Origin: Proteiniclasticum aestuarii
Lineage (GTDB): Bacteria; Bacillota; Clostridia; Clostridiales; Clostridiaceae
Assembly: GCF_017368455.1 (NCBI RefSeq)
Contig: NZ_JAFNJU010000002.1
Coordinates: 186,001 to 250,000, forward strand
Reading direction: 5' to 3'
DNA: 64,000 nucleotides
This document shows positions 25,987 through 34,453 of the stretch, one piece after another. The notes beneath the pieces were generated by a model that saw nothing but the letters and a program-made list of their open reading frames with translations, was not told where the DNA came from and made no database searches. The translations under genes and the position numbers were made by a program. Within the stretch, counting starts at the first letter, position 1. Every line of letters starts with the position of its first letter.

Positions 25987-28437
25987 TCAAGGCTCTCCCA
26001 GTCCGAAGTTTTCTCTTGAAACAATCAGGTCCGTGACCATCTGACCGATGCTCTCCATCTTCTTCAGGTTGAGATTCGAAAGGGTATCCTTCTCTGTCCC
26101 CTTCTGATTATGATAGGCTTTCCCGATGCCCACAGCCAGATGGGCATTGGTTCTGAAATTGAGCAGCTGCCGGGAAACGGTCTTGTAGATTGGGGTGGAT
26201 TCTCTCCAGTCGTCCGGCGGCAGAAGACTCTGATACCTGGTATAAGGCACTTTCATCTCTTTCAGAGTACTTTCCATGCGAAGAAGACTTCGGAAGGAGT
26301 CCTCCTTGTTCAGCTGCCCGAAATAGGCCAAAAGGTCCACCTCTTTATCCCCTTTCAGTCCCGAACCCAGAAGCTCCAGATACATGTAGCCTCCACCGGC
26401 GGAGACTTCCGCATGGCGCAGATAGTAGTCATTCCGGTTTTCACCCAGAAGATCCGACTCCCGGTCCAGGAAGAGAAAAAGAATGGATTTCTTATACCCT
26501 TCTTCTTCTTCTTCTTCTGTGATGGCTCTGGCGATCTCCAGGGCTGTGGCCAGGGCTGTGGTTCCTTCCACGGAAGATGTCCCATTTGAAAGCCTTATGC
26601 CATCATAGGGCACCCCGATGATGAGGCTCTGACCGGGGTCTTCCAGGGTTCTTCCTTCAGGAATCAGCCAGGACTCGATGATTCTTCCTTCCTTCGGCGG
26701 AATCTCCGGCACCGTGTATTCGATGGCCACGTCACAGGGGCCTGCCATCAGCTTCTCCTGCAGCTCACCGTAAGGGATGATGGTCAGCTTATAGGAGGAG
26801 TAGGTGCCGCTTCTTGCCTCATGACCATCCACGATGAGAAACTCCGCGATGTCTGTAGGATCCATGAAACCCGGCAGATGATCCATGCCACGGATCACTT
26901 CATCCAGCCCTGCATAGCTCACAGGAAAGAGGCTGCGGTCCTCCATGCTGTAGTCCTCCCTTTCCCACTCCATGGCTCTGCCTTCCCTCACCACCTTCTC
27001 TCCGGGACGGTCATAGTCCATAGGCACTTCCAGCACGGAGAAATCATCGTAGAGGTTGTATTTTCCCACATTACCCTCTGCATCCGTCAGGGTGATCTTC
27101 GCCTCTTTCATGATCAGCGGTGTCCTGTGAGCCAGTGCAACGTCTACCTCCCGATCCGGGTTCATATTGGGATAGGCATACTGGATGGGAAACTCCCGGG
27201 TCTCAAATCCGTAGCTTTCCATGGTGCTGATGATGTATTCTCCCGCTGCATAGCCTCCTTCCGAGCCGGAGACTCTCCCCTCATACTTCTCGTTGATGAG
27301 CTCGATGAGATGTTCTCTGGCGCGGTCCACGCTGAAATCCCCCAGGGGACTGTAGCTGGGCACCAGTAGCAGCGCAAGAAGAACCGAAACAGAGACGGTC
27401 TTCAGAAGAACGGGTTTCCAGTGCCTTCTGAGATGTCGAAGCTCCATGAGAAACACTCTGGGGGAAAGAACGAAGTACGCCTGTCTCACATGACTGACAA
27501 ATCTGGAGTCCCGTTTGCTAAATTCCAGTCGGAGCCCTTCACCCAGAAGATTCAGCGCCATCACCGCCAGGGTGAAGGTGAGCACCGGAAAGACCACAAG
27601 CCACCAGTTGTCCTCAAAGCGCTCCAGCTGGGAGGTGAGCTTGAGAAGCATGGATCCCCATTCCGGTTCGATGCTCATTTCGTAGCTGGCACGAAAGGCC
27701 AGGGTCTTCACTTCCCGGATGGTGCCCACGAAAATCCCCAGCACCGCCAGCTGCGCAATGAGAAAGATGCCCTGCCCCGCTTCCTTGAAGAAGCTGGAAA
27801 GAGCGGTAGGCACCACGTGGGGAAAGAGGTTCTGACGGATGATCTGAGGCCAGGTCTTTCCGATGGCGATCTGACCTTCTATGAAGTCCTCCTCCATGAT
27901 GCGCTTCACCGTATCCGCAAGGATGCCTGCCACCCTCGACCAGCCAAGGACAGCAAGAATCAGGGAATAGAGCAGAATGGAGCGGTCGATCTGCAGATTC
28001 CGGAAGAAATTCATCCTGAAAATGAGAAAGGACAGAATCAGAATAGGCACCGCACTGAAATAGGTGTTGAAGAAAAGAATGAGCTTCTGGAAGAACTTCT
28101 TTCCCATGCCTGCCAGGATTCCAATGGGCATCCCCAGAAGAATCCTGAAAAACGCAATATAGAAGCCAAGCCTTAAAGTGTTTCCCGTACCGTAGACGAG
28201 CCTTGCATAGATGTCTCGCCCTGCCACATCCGTACCCATGAGATTATGATCACTGGGCCAGATGGGATGCATGGTGAACTCGTCTTTCACCTCTCCTTCC
28301 ACGACCACTTCCATGGTTCGAGGCGGCTCCTCGAACATGGGGTCCTTGTCCGTGAATAGGGCCGGAAACATGGCAGCCGCCATGAAAAAAAGAAATAGAA
28401 CTCCACCGATCATCAGTGGATAGTTGATCTTCTTCAT
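25987..28437 (-). CDS. DppC-like peptide ABC permease fused to a degenerate M28-type peptidase domain
   Basis: An 816-residue fusion. The N-terminal part (about 1-330) is a peptide-type permease: one membrane segment (MIGGVLFLFFMAAAMFPALF), LMGTDVAGRDIYARLVYG as in DppC/OppC proteins, and an EAA-like loop FIEGQIAIGKTWPQIIRQN. After another membrane segment near residue 380 follows a roughly 420-residue outward-facing domain like M28 aminopeptidases. Metal-site positions look lost: GVPYDG where GAHYDS is usual, SSVEGTTAL for NDNGSG, and DRESDLLG for the EE pair. The C-terminal YH remains. A run of six Glu lies in ITEEEEEEGYKK. The start is ATG 28437 with GGAGGG upstream; the longer TTG reading is rejected. 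No partner ABC genes are nearby. Confidence 0.82.
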   Translation of the reverse strand: MKKINYPLMIGGVLFLFFMAAAMFPALFTDKDPMFEEPPRTMEVVVEGEVKDEFTMHPIWPSDHNLMGTDVAGRDIYARLVYGTGNTLRLGFYIAFFRILLGMPIGILAGMGKKFFQKLILFFNTYFSAVPILILSFLIFRMNFFRNLQIDRSILLYSLILAVLGWSRVAGILADTVKRIMEEDFIEGQIAIGKTWPQIIRQNLFPHVVPTALSSFFKEAGQGIFLIAQLAVLGIFVGTIREVKTLAFRASYEMSIEPEWGSMLLKLTSQLERFEDNWWLVVFPVLTFTLAVMALNLLGEGLRLEFSKRDSRFVSHVRQAYFVLSPRVFLMELRHLRRHWKPVLLKTVSVSVLLALLLVPSYSPLGDFSVDRAREHLIELINEKYEGRVSGSEGGYAAGEYIISTMESYGFETREFPIQYAYPNMNPDREVDVALAHRTPLIMKEAKITLTDAEGNVGKYNLYDDFSVLEVPMDYDRPGEKVVREGRAMEWEREDYSMEDRSLFPVSYAGLDEVIRGMDHLPGFMDPTDIAEFLIVDGHEARSGTYSSYKLTIIPYGELQEKLMAGPCDVAIEYTVPEIPPKEGRIIESWLIPEGRTLEDPGQSLIIGVPYDGIRLSNGTSSVEGTTALATALEIARAITEEEEEEGYKKSILFLFLDRESDLLGENRNDYYLRHAEVSAGGGYMYLELLGSGLKGDKEVDLLAYFGQLNKEDSFRSLLRMESTLKEMKVPYTRYQSLLPPDDWRESTPIYKTVSRQLLNFRTNAHLAVGIGKAYHNQKGTEKDTLSNLNLKKMESIGQMVTDLIVSRENFGLGEP

Positions 28438-28782
28438 AGGTCCCTCCAGTATTGAGCTAATGTATTTCAACTGATTCCATAGAATATTTTCTTACTATTA
28501 TTTTTATTTTTAATTATAGTATATCGTATCTGTTCTCCTACTGAAAGCATTACCAGTTTTTTATATTAAACAATCCTGTGAGGGCAGAATTAATATCAAA
28601 AGAAATCATTTTTCACAAACTAACTTAATTTTCAGCTCCTATATACTTTTTATTGAATTTCCTCTATAAACACCAATTTAGACTTTTTTCTTATCTTCAG
28701 ATGTTTTAGTTTCTGATACTAATATATGCTGTATACATAATTGATAAAGATATTCAAAAATGCACTAACTTTAAACACAACG

Positions 28783-28831
28783 TTGACAAATACGTATTTA
28801 ATGATAAAATATATTCATATGTACGTACATA
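28783..28831 (+). promoter_or_regulatory. Promoter and palindromic operator of the island operon
   Basis: TTGACA (28783-28788), a 16-bp spacer and TAAAAT (28805-28810) form a good promoter. A perfect 14-bp palindrome TATGTACGTACATA (28818-28831) covers the expected start site and is a likely operator for the GntR regulator of the island. The rest of the 28438-28856 gap is AT-rich with no gene visible. Confidence 0.7.
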
Positions 28832-28856
28832 CAAAATGATAAAGGGGGCTTTAATA

Positions 28857-30413
28857 ATGAAGAACATTGCAATAATTGGTAGTTCAGGGGGTAATCTATA
28901 TAATTTAGGTGGGAAGGAACCCCATAAGTTGCTTAACGAGATTATTCAACAAGCGAATTCCGCTGGAATAAATGTAGCAGATATTGTTTTCGTTGGTGCT
29001 GATATGTCTATGGATAAGGTAAACAGTACGACACAAGCTAGACTAATTACTTTTGATAATGAAATGGTTACTGGTAATTATGAAATTTTAAAAACCACTA
29101 ATGAGAAAGCAATGAAAGCAGATCAACAATTAGCACAGAAGATTATTAATAATGAAATTGACGGGATAGTAGTAATGAGTGCAGATCCTAGTTCGATAAA
29201 TAAGGCTAGTCTGGAAGCTGCAGCTGAAAAGAACATTCCAATTGTAGGTACTGGTGGAACATCCATGGCGAAAATACAAAACATTGGGGCTAATATATTA
29301 GCTGTCTCTGGGACAACTGGAACTACAAATCGTACGAGAGCAATTTCAGCAATAAGCAGTTTAAGTAAAGCGTTTGGATTGAAGTATAAACCCGTTATTG
29401 GTTCAAGCGGCTCTTCATCTACTGAAGAATCTGGTAATTTAAAAGACAGAATAAGCGTGAGAGGTATTATGATGGCTTCATTACCTGGATTCATTGCTAT
29501 GTCTCTGGTTTTAGCATTAAGCAAAGTATCTTTTCTTAGCGAATTTGGAGAAATTTTTAATTTGTTAATCAATGTTTTACCAGTAATTGTAGCTGCAATT
29601 GCGGCTAAGCAGGTTTCTGGATTAGATGAGATTGGTATCGTCTCTGGTATTGTTGCAGGAGCATTGTCTGTGCAGGGTGGAATTATCGGTGGAATTATCG
29701 GTGGAATTTTAGCTGGCTTGCTAGCATCGTATATGATAAGAAAAGCATTCGATTGGAAAATACCTGGTACTACAGCAAATTTGATAGGAGGAGGCTTGGC
29801 AGGACTCATCGCGGGGCTATTCGTTTATTTCCTAATAGCGCCGATTGCTTTAGCAGGAGGTAATGCAATTCGTGATTTAATTGAAGGAGCTTTAGCTCTT
29901 AGTCCAGCTTTAGCAGGTCTTGTAGCCGGAGCTTTAATCTGGCCTGCAATTTTAGGTGGCGTATACCATGCGGCAATATTACCTATCGTATTATTAGAAA
30001 TGGAATCTACAGGTATGAGTTTTCTAGGTGCCGTTGATATGGTAGGTCTTGTAATGGTTTCCGCAGGGATAACATTAGCAAACATATTATCACCAAGACG
30101 TAAAGAAAACCGTTCCTTAGCAATTCCTGGTTTTTTGATTAATATTGGGTTTGGTACTTTTGTTGAAGCAGCATATCCTTTTATGTTTTCTAGTAAATAT
30201 GTAATGGGAACTGCTATTCTCTCAGCAGCTATAGGTGGATTGCTGGTTGGTGTTCTTGGGGTGTTTGGAACTGCATATGTTCCTTCTGTAATTGCACCGG
30301 GACTATCCAATAATGCACTAGGATTTGTTATTGCTATGCTTGTGGCTATGTTTTTGTCTATGGGATTAACAATAATATCCAATCGATTCACAAAGGAGAA
30401 AGTTAATGATTAA
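28857..30413 (+). CDS. PTS EIIC-like permease with an unrecognised N-terminal Rossmann-like domain
   Basis: A 518-residue protein. Residues 1 to about 175 form a soluble alpha/beta region (KNIAIIGSSGGNLYNLGG, DGIVVMSADPSSINKASLEA, IPIVGTGGTSM) that I do not recognise; it has no EIIB-type Cys. After a Ser-rich linker come about eight or more membrane segments, with GGIIGGIIGGILAGLLASYM, AILGGVYHAAILPIVLLEM and FGTFVEAAYPFMF, resembling fructose/glucoside-type PTS EIIC. The start is ATG 28857 with AAAGGGGG eight bases upstream, rather than ATG 28836. It overlaps the next gene by 8 bp. A sugar substrate is likely but unknown, as is the phosphoryl donor. Confidence 0.75.
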   Translation: MKNIAIIGSSGGNLYNLGGKEPHKLLNEIIQQANSAGINVADIVFVGADMSMDKVNSTTQARLITFDNEMVTGNYEILKTTNEKAMKADQQLAQKIINNEIDGIVVMSADPSSINKASLEAAAEKNIPIVGTGGTSMAKIQNIGANILAVSGTTGTTNRTRAISAISSLSKAFGLKYKPVIGSSGSSSTEESGNLKDRISVRGIMMASLPGFIAMSLVLALSKVSFLSEFGEIFNLLINVLPVIVAAIAAKQVSGLDEIGIVSGIVAGALSVQGGIIGGIIGGILAGLLASYMIRKAFDWKIPGTTANLIGGGLAGLIAGLFVYFLIAPIALAGGNAIRDLIEGALALSPALAGLVAGALIWPAILGGVYHAAILPIVLLEMESTGMSFLGAVDMVGLVMVSAGITLANILSPRRKENRSLAIPGFLINIGFGTFVEAAYPFMFSSKYVMGTAILSAAIGGLLVGVLGVFGTAYVPSVIAPGLSNNALGFVIAMLVAMFLSMGLTIISNRFTKEKVND

Positions 30414-31245
30414 AAGTGATATGGAACTAAAAAGAAAAAAAGCACTAAAAAAAGTAACTGATGCGATTGAACTACATAATGGCACTACGATCCTTAGTAC
30501 TGGTATCACAGGAGATGATGCAAGACTCGCTAAAGCAGCTGTAGATGGAGGAGCAAGAATGCTTGAACCGAATCATCCTGCATTAGCTCTAGCACGAGGC
30601 TATAAGGGCGTAAACAATATGCATGATGCAGAAATGGTTAGGCATGAAATAAGTTTGGATCAGATGCTTGAATCTACAAGTGGTGTCAGAAATGTTGTTG
30701 GTCAGGATATATTTATCACAGTTGGTGTCCCTGGTGGATTTACGGAAGTTATGCCGGTGGAACTTTCAGATGAGGATTTTAAAAAAATATCTTTATCGGG
30801 TGCCGATGGACTACACACACATAAATCAAGTTTGGAAGATTTGAAGATATGGGTTGAAAAGGCACATCGATATGGACTTCTAGTAGATGCCTATATTGGG
30901 CACCCAAATGACCTACATACTTTTGGTATTGCAGCAGAAACTCCTGAAGATGTGAGTATTGTGGCTAAAAAACTTGAAGAAATTGGTGTAGATATGATCG
31001 GCTTAATGACAGGTATGAGTTATGAGGGGGTAAAGGCTGGTGAAATTCCAGAAATCATAGAAAAGCGAGTCAGAGCTCTTGTTTCAAGTGTAAGTGTTCC
31101 AACATTAGCTGAAGGTGGAATCAATAAAGCGAACTTTCATAGATTTAAAGAGTTAGGTATTAACATATTGGTAGTTGGAACCTCTATTGATAATGTTGTT
31201 ACTAAAGCAGCATCAGATACCGTAAAGAAATTTTTGGAGAGATGA
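30406..31245 (+). CDS. Phosphate-binding TIM-barrel enzyme, possibly epimerase or aldolase
   Basis: A 279-residue (beta/alpha)8-type protein. The C-terminal pattern VPTLAEGGINKANFHRFKEL ... NILVVGTSID is the two-part phosphate-binding site of ribulose-phosphate-binding barrels (NanE, hexulose-6-phosphate synthase, HisA/TrpC relatives). Other conserved-looking segments are LEPNHPALALARGYKG, ITVGVPGGFTEV and GADGLHTHKSSLED, with several His and Glu that could be catalytic. I cannot assign the reaction. Because it overlaps the PTS-like permease gene, it probably acts on the phosphorylated product of that import. AAAGGAG lies six bases before ATG. Confidence 0.7.
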   Translation: MIKSDMELKRKKALKKVTDAIELHNGTTILSTGITGDDARLAKAAVDGGARMLEPNHPALALARGYKGVNNMHDAEMVRHEISLDQMLESTSGVRNVVGQDIFITVGVPGGFTEVMPVELSDEDFKKISLSGADGLHTHKSSLEDLKIWVEKAHRYGLLVDAYIGHPNDLHTFGIAAETPEDVSIVAKKLEEIGVDMIGLMTGMSYEGVKAGEIPEIIEKRVRALVSSVSVPTLAEGGINKANFHRFKELGINILVVGTSIDNVVTKAASDTVKKFLER

Positions 31246-31328
31246 TCATTAGATCCGTACTAAACTATTATTTAATTCGAATCATTCTACACAAATAATT
31301 ATTATCTTATAGCAAAATATAACTAAAC

Positions 31329-31387
31329 AACTCCTATCATAGTAATACTTGAATGAATTATTCTTCAAGTTAGCTAGGATAGGAGTT
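31329..31387 (+). terminator. Nested hairpin after the TIM-barrel gene
   Basis: An outer 10-bp stem (31329-31338 with 31378-31387) encloses an inner 7-bp stem (31347-31353 with 31364-31370). It is followed by TTATTATT rather than a clean T run. It probably ends the island operon; the rest of the 31246-31539 gap shows no gene. Confidence 0.55.
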
Positions 31388-31539
31388 ATTATTGATAATT
31401 ATACTAAATACAAAACCTTTCTGAATGCTGTATTTTCATAAGATTTATTGATAAAAGCTATTTATTTTTTTCTTGTGGTTAGTGAATTATCATTCCTCGA
31501 TAGTATTTATGGGTGCCTGAAAAGGATTGCCTATACTAA

Positions 31540-32262
31540 TTACCTCGTGAGTTTAGTTGAAAATCTATACTTTGACCCTATATAGTATGCTTTCACGTAA
31601 TACAATGGAACACCAGAATTGAGGAATATAACAGCATCCATATATAGCAATGCCGAATTAATTGATATTTTCAATATTTTAGAGATATCATTTGGAGCGT
31701 TGATTGCCTCGAGTTTATATAAACCATCACCAAGTTCAAGATTGTATTTTTTTTCATATAGATTATACAAAGAGGCTTTTGGAGAAATGTAATCATCTAA
31801 ATCGGGGCAATAACTTGCTACGACATATGTAATTTCATAACATAAAACTTCATCATCGTTTCTTCTCAGTCGTTCAATGTAGTATACAGGATCTTCTGGA
31901 TCTATACTTAGCCTATTACATACTTCTTCTGACGGCGAAATTAATTTTGCAGATAAAATTATACTGTTCGGATTCCCCCCTTGTTTCCTGATGATTTCAG
32001 AAAAACTTGTCATGTTACTGAGAGTATAGTCATAATCTGGTTTAATGTGGTTAACAAATGTCCCCGTTCCTTTGATTTTTCTTATAAATCCATTGCTTTT
32101 CAGTCGATCCATTGCTTTTCTTATAGTATGCCGACTTACTTCAAATTCTTCCATAAGGTCAACTTCTCTGGGCAGTAATGAGTTGGTTGAATAATAACCG
32201 GATAACAATCTATCCTTTATCTCATCGTATACTTTTTCGTGTAAAAACTTCTTGTTGTTCAT
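31540..32262 (-). CDS. GntR-family (HutC subfamily) transcription regulator
   Basis: A 240-residue regulator. The N-terminal winged helix has LPREVDLMEEFEVSRHTIRKAMDRL and NGFIRKIKGTGTFV, typical of GntR proteins. Residues about 85-235 form a UTRA-type ligand domain (for example DPVYYIERLRRNDDEVLCYEITYV). It is transcribed towards the two island genes and shares their AT-rich codon use. The natural inference is that it controls them through the 28818-28831 palindrome and senses a sugar phosphate. The ribosome site is weak (GGTGAT close to ATG). Confidence 0.88.
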   Translation of the reverse strand: MNNKKFLHEKVYDEIKDRLLSGYYSTNSLLPREVDLMEEFEVSRHTIRKAMDRLKSNGFIRKIKGTGTFVNHIKPDYDYTLSNMTSFSEIIRKQGGNPNSIILSAKLISPSEEVCNRLSIDPEDPVYYIERLRRNDDEVLCYEITYVVASYCPDLDDYISPKASLYNLYEKKYNLELGDGLYKLEAINAPNDISKILKISINSALLYMDAVIFLNSGVPLYYVKAYYIGSKYRFSTKLTR

Positions 32263-32585
32263 TATATCACCAGTTTCTATAATAGATTTTGTTCGAGTGT
32301 TATGATTGTGACATTTTTAGAATCGTATATAATTAAATAATATCAAAAGATACACTTGTATGGTTAATGTTATACATCATACAAGGCCACCAACTTACGA
32401 TGTCTTCTAGCTATTAGTCTACATCAAAAAGAAGAAAGAATAAATACCAAATACTCTTCTGATCCATCAACCATAATATCCAGTAAATCCGATTCTGTCA
32501 TCCAGAGCCAGAAATGTTATAATGAAATGAAAAATATTCTGAAGCACGAAAAAATAGAGAATCAGATTGAAAAAGGAGAACCATC
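32263..32585. other. Non-coding gap at the right edge of the island
   Basis: No gene seen. It holds an 8-bp inverted repeat (32354-32361 with 32378-32385, arms CTTGTATG/CATACAAG) about 95 bp upstream of the GntR start, possibly an operator for autoregulation. The AT-rich composition ends here, near 32.5 kb. Confidence 0.4.
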
Positions 32586-33422
32586 ATGCAGAAGTTTCTA
32601 GAAATCATACAGCAGTCCAGGAGCGTAGACTCCCTGCCTTCCCTGAAGTCCATCTACAAAAAGGTGAAAAAGAAAATCACTGCGGGAGACTATCAAGAAG
32701 AAGAGCTCGATGCCATAGAGGAAGCCTTCAGGGACGGGGTCACCGTCACCATCGAAGACGGCACAAAAGTGCAGCTGGTGAAAGATGTGGTCTGCGCCGG
32801 GCATTCCTATTTCGAGAAAAAAGAGACCCACGCCTACGGCATCGGAGACAATAAGTACAAGTGCCTCACCTGCCATAGAACCCTTAGAAAGATCGAGGAA
32901 GTTTCAGAGAACATCCTGTTCCCCCTGGAATGGCCCCTTCCCGATGCACAGTTTTTCAGAGACAACACCTATCCATATACTTTCGCGAAAATCATTGCCG
33001 ATGCCAAAGACATCACAGAGCTTCCAAGCTTACCGGTCCTTTTTGAAGAGCTGAGAAAACTGGAGATTCTGGACGAATGTAATTTCGACCAGGAGAAGAA
33101 GGCACTGGAAAACAGCTGGGCAGAAGGCATCACCATCACCATCGCCGATGGCACCAGCGTGAAACTCACCTTCGGAAAGAGGTGTGTGCTTCATCGCTTC
33201 AACACCCCTTATATCCGGTATTCCTATCAGGTGGAAGAGAATGTCTATCTCTGCGGGAACTGTCTGGAGAAGGGAGAGGAGCACAAGGACATCATGGAGC
33301 TTCACCCACTTGTTGCGGAAGAGCTGCTCTTTCCTCTGGACTGGACCCGCTCCGGCATCGATATCTGGCTGGAGAACGTGGAGAGAAGAATCGAGGCGCT
33401 GGAGGAAGCGAAGAAACACTGA
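32586..33422 (+). CDS. Tandem-repeat protein with two C-x2-H / C-x2-C modules, function unknown
   Basis: A 278-residue soluble protein made of two similar modules (about 12-125 and 142-265). Each module has a D/S-LPSL-type start, a helical stretch ending in DGVTVTIEDGTKV or EGITITIADGTSV, then a Cys/His site and a closing ILFPLEWP or LLFPLDWT. The sites are CAGH...CLTC and CVLH...CGNC, which look like zinc ligands. I do not recognise the family. It is monocistronic with AAGGAG before ATG and a strong terminator after it. Its composition matches the chromosome, not the adjacent AT-rich island. Confidence 0.8.
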   Translation: MQKFLEIIQQSRSVDSLPSLKSIYKKVKKKITAGDYQEEELDAIEEAFRDGVTVTIEDGTKVQLVKDVVCAGHSYFEKKETHAYGIGDNKYKCLTCHRTLRKIEEVSENILFPLEWPLPDAQFFRDNTYPYTFAKIIADAKDITELPSLPVLFEELRKLEILDECNFDQEKKALENSWAEGITITIADGTSVKLTFGKRCVLHRFNTPYIRYSYQVEENVYLCGNCLEKGEEHKDIMELHPLVAEELLFPLDWTRSGIDIWLENVERRIEALEEAKKH

Positions 33423-33452
33423 TTCTAAGAAGAACACAGATTGCAATAAGAA

Positions 33453-33513
33453 CAGAAAGAACGCTTCAAGCAGTTTCCTCCTGAGAGGGGATCCGCTTGA
33501 AGCGTTCTTTCTG
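33453..33513 (+). terminator. Long-stem terminator after the tandem-repeat gene
   Basis: A perfect 19-bp stem (33453-33471 with 33495-33513) around a 23-nt loop, starting 30 bp after the stop. The stem is longer than usual for an intrinsic terminator. Confidence 0.7.
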
Positions 33514-33660
33514 CTGTCCATGGTACTGATCTGCGAACCATTCTGATTCTATCTCCTCAAAAGCGCTCCGCTTTTCAGATATAATTCACACTAAATTCAC
33601 TATGGAGATACCATATATACGATAAAATAAATATAATATCAGGGAAAGAAGGTGCATAGA

Positions 33661-34116
33661 ATGGAACTCATCACCAGAGAACTGGTCGCTTTTCCCATGG
33701 AGGCTCAGACGAAGATGGAAGCCCTGTCTCTGCTCTCGGATGCGCTTTGGAGAGAGAAGAGAATCTCTTCAAAGGAACTATTCATGGAAGACGTCCTCAA
33801 GAGAGAAAAGGAATTCACCACGGGCTTTGGTGGCGGCTTCGCCATCCCCCATGGAAAATCCGATGCTGTCCTCACCCCTTCCATCGCCGTGGGCAGATCT
33901 TCCCATCCGCTGGATTGGGATGCCATGGATGAAAAACCGGTGTTTCTGGTGTTTCTTCTGGCCGTTCCAGAGGCCCATGCAGGAGACACCCACCTGCGAA
34001 TTCTGGCGAAGCTTGCAGAGAATCTAATGGATGATGAGATCCGAGAGGAGCTTCTGGCTCTTGAATCATCCGAAGCGCTTTATCACTATACAAGCCGAAT
34101 TTTAGGAGGTATTTAG
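33661..34116 (+). CDS. PTS fructose-type EIIA
   Basis: A 151-residue EIIA of the mannitol/fructose type. The phosphorylated His is in GGFAIPHGKSDAV, and LVFLLAVPEAHAGDTHLRIL is also typical. The start is ATG 33661, eight bases after AGAAGG; the upstream GTG overlaps that site and is rejected. It is the first gene of a IIA-IIB-IIC unit, two bases before the IIB gene. There is no sugar kinase or hydrolase alongside, so the sugar is unknown (fructose or a mannosyl compound). Confidence 0.92.
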   Translation: MELITRELVAFPMEAQTKMEALSLLSDALWREKRISSKELFMEDVLKREKEFTTGFGGGFAIPHGKSDAVLTPSIAVGRSSHPLDWDAMDEKPVFLVFLLAVPEAHAGDTHLRILAKLAENLMDDEIREELLALESSEALYHYTSRILGGI

Positions 34117-34117
34117 T

Positions 34118-34429
34118 ATGTTTATTGTAGCAGTCACCGCCTGCCCCACCGGAGTCGCTCACACCTATATGGCAAAAGCGGCACTGGAGAAAGGTGCGAA
34201 GAAAAGAGGACATGAGATCAAAGTGGAAACTCAAGGTGCCATGGGGATCGAAAATGAGATCACGGAAGCGGATCTTGAAAAAGCAGACCTGATCATCCTT
34301 GCCATAGAGACCGCCATCAACAAGATGGAGCGTTTCAAAGGAAGAAAAGCCATGAAGATCACCATCAACCAGGCCATCGGAAAAACAGACGATGTTTTCG
34401 CAAAAGCCGAAAAAGCAGTAAACGGCTAG
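34118..34429 (+). CDS. PTS fructose-type EIIB
   Basis: A 103-residue EIIB with the signature FIVAVTACPTGVAHTYMA, where Cys9 is phosphorylated, followed by VETQGAMGIENEIT. This is the standard fructose-specific EIIB fold and length. It takes phosphate from EIIA just upstream and donates it to sugar in EIIC. Confidence 0.95.
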   Translation: MFIVAVTACPTGVAHTYMAKAALEKGAKKRGHEIKVETQGAMGIENEITEADLEKADLIILAIETAINKMERFKGRKAMKITINQAIGKTDDVFAKAEKAVNG

Positions 34430-34453
34430 AATAAAAGAAAAAGAGGTGTTCTG

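Larger units (their letters stand above)
28480..32520. other. AT-rich gene island, probably horizontally acquired
   Basis: Base use changes sharply here. Both coding and non-coding sequence is visibly AT-rich, with A/T third positions, and then returns to the balanced composition of the neighbours. It carries three genes (PTS-IIC-like, TIM barrel, GntR) and their own promoter. I found no integrase or clear flanking direct repeats, so the edges are approximate. Confidence 0.7.

Noticed and set aside
26498-26520. Trinucleotide run of CTT
   Set aside because: It is in frame and encodes a six-Glu run in the permease/M28 fusion protein; short and without other signs of a contingency repeat.
28836-28856. 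Upstream ATG for the island permease
   Set aside because: The ATG at 28836 precedes and reads through the AAAGGGGG ribosome site, which is correctly spaced for ATG 28857.
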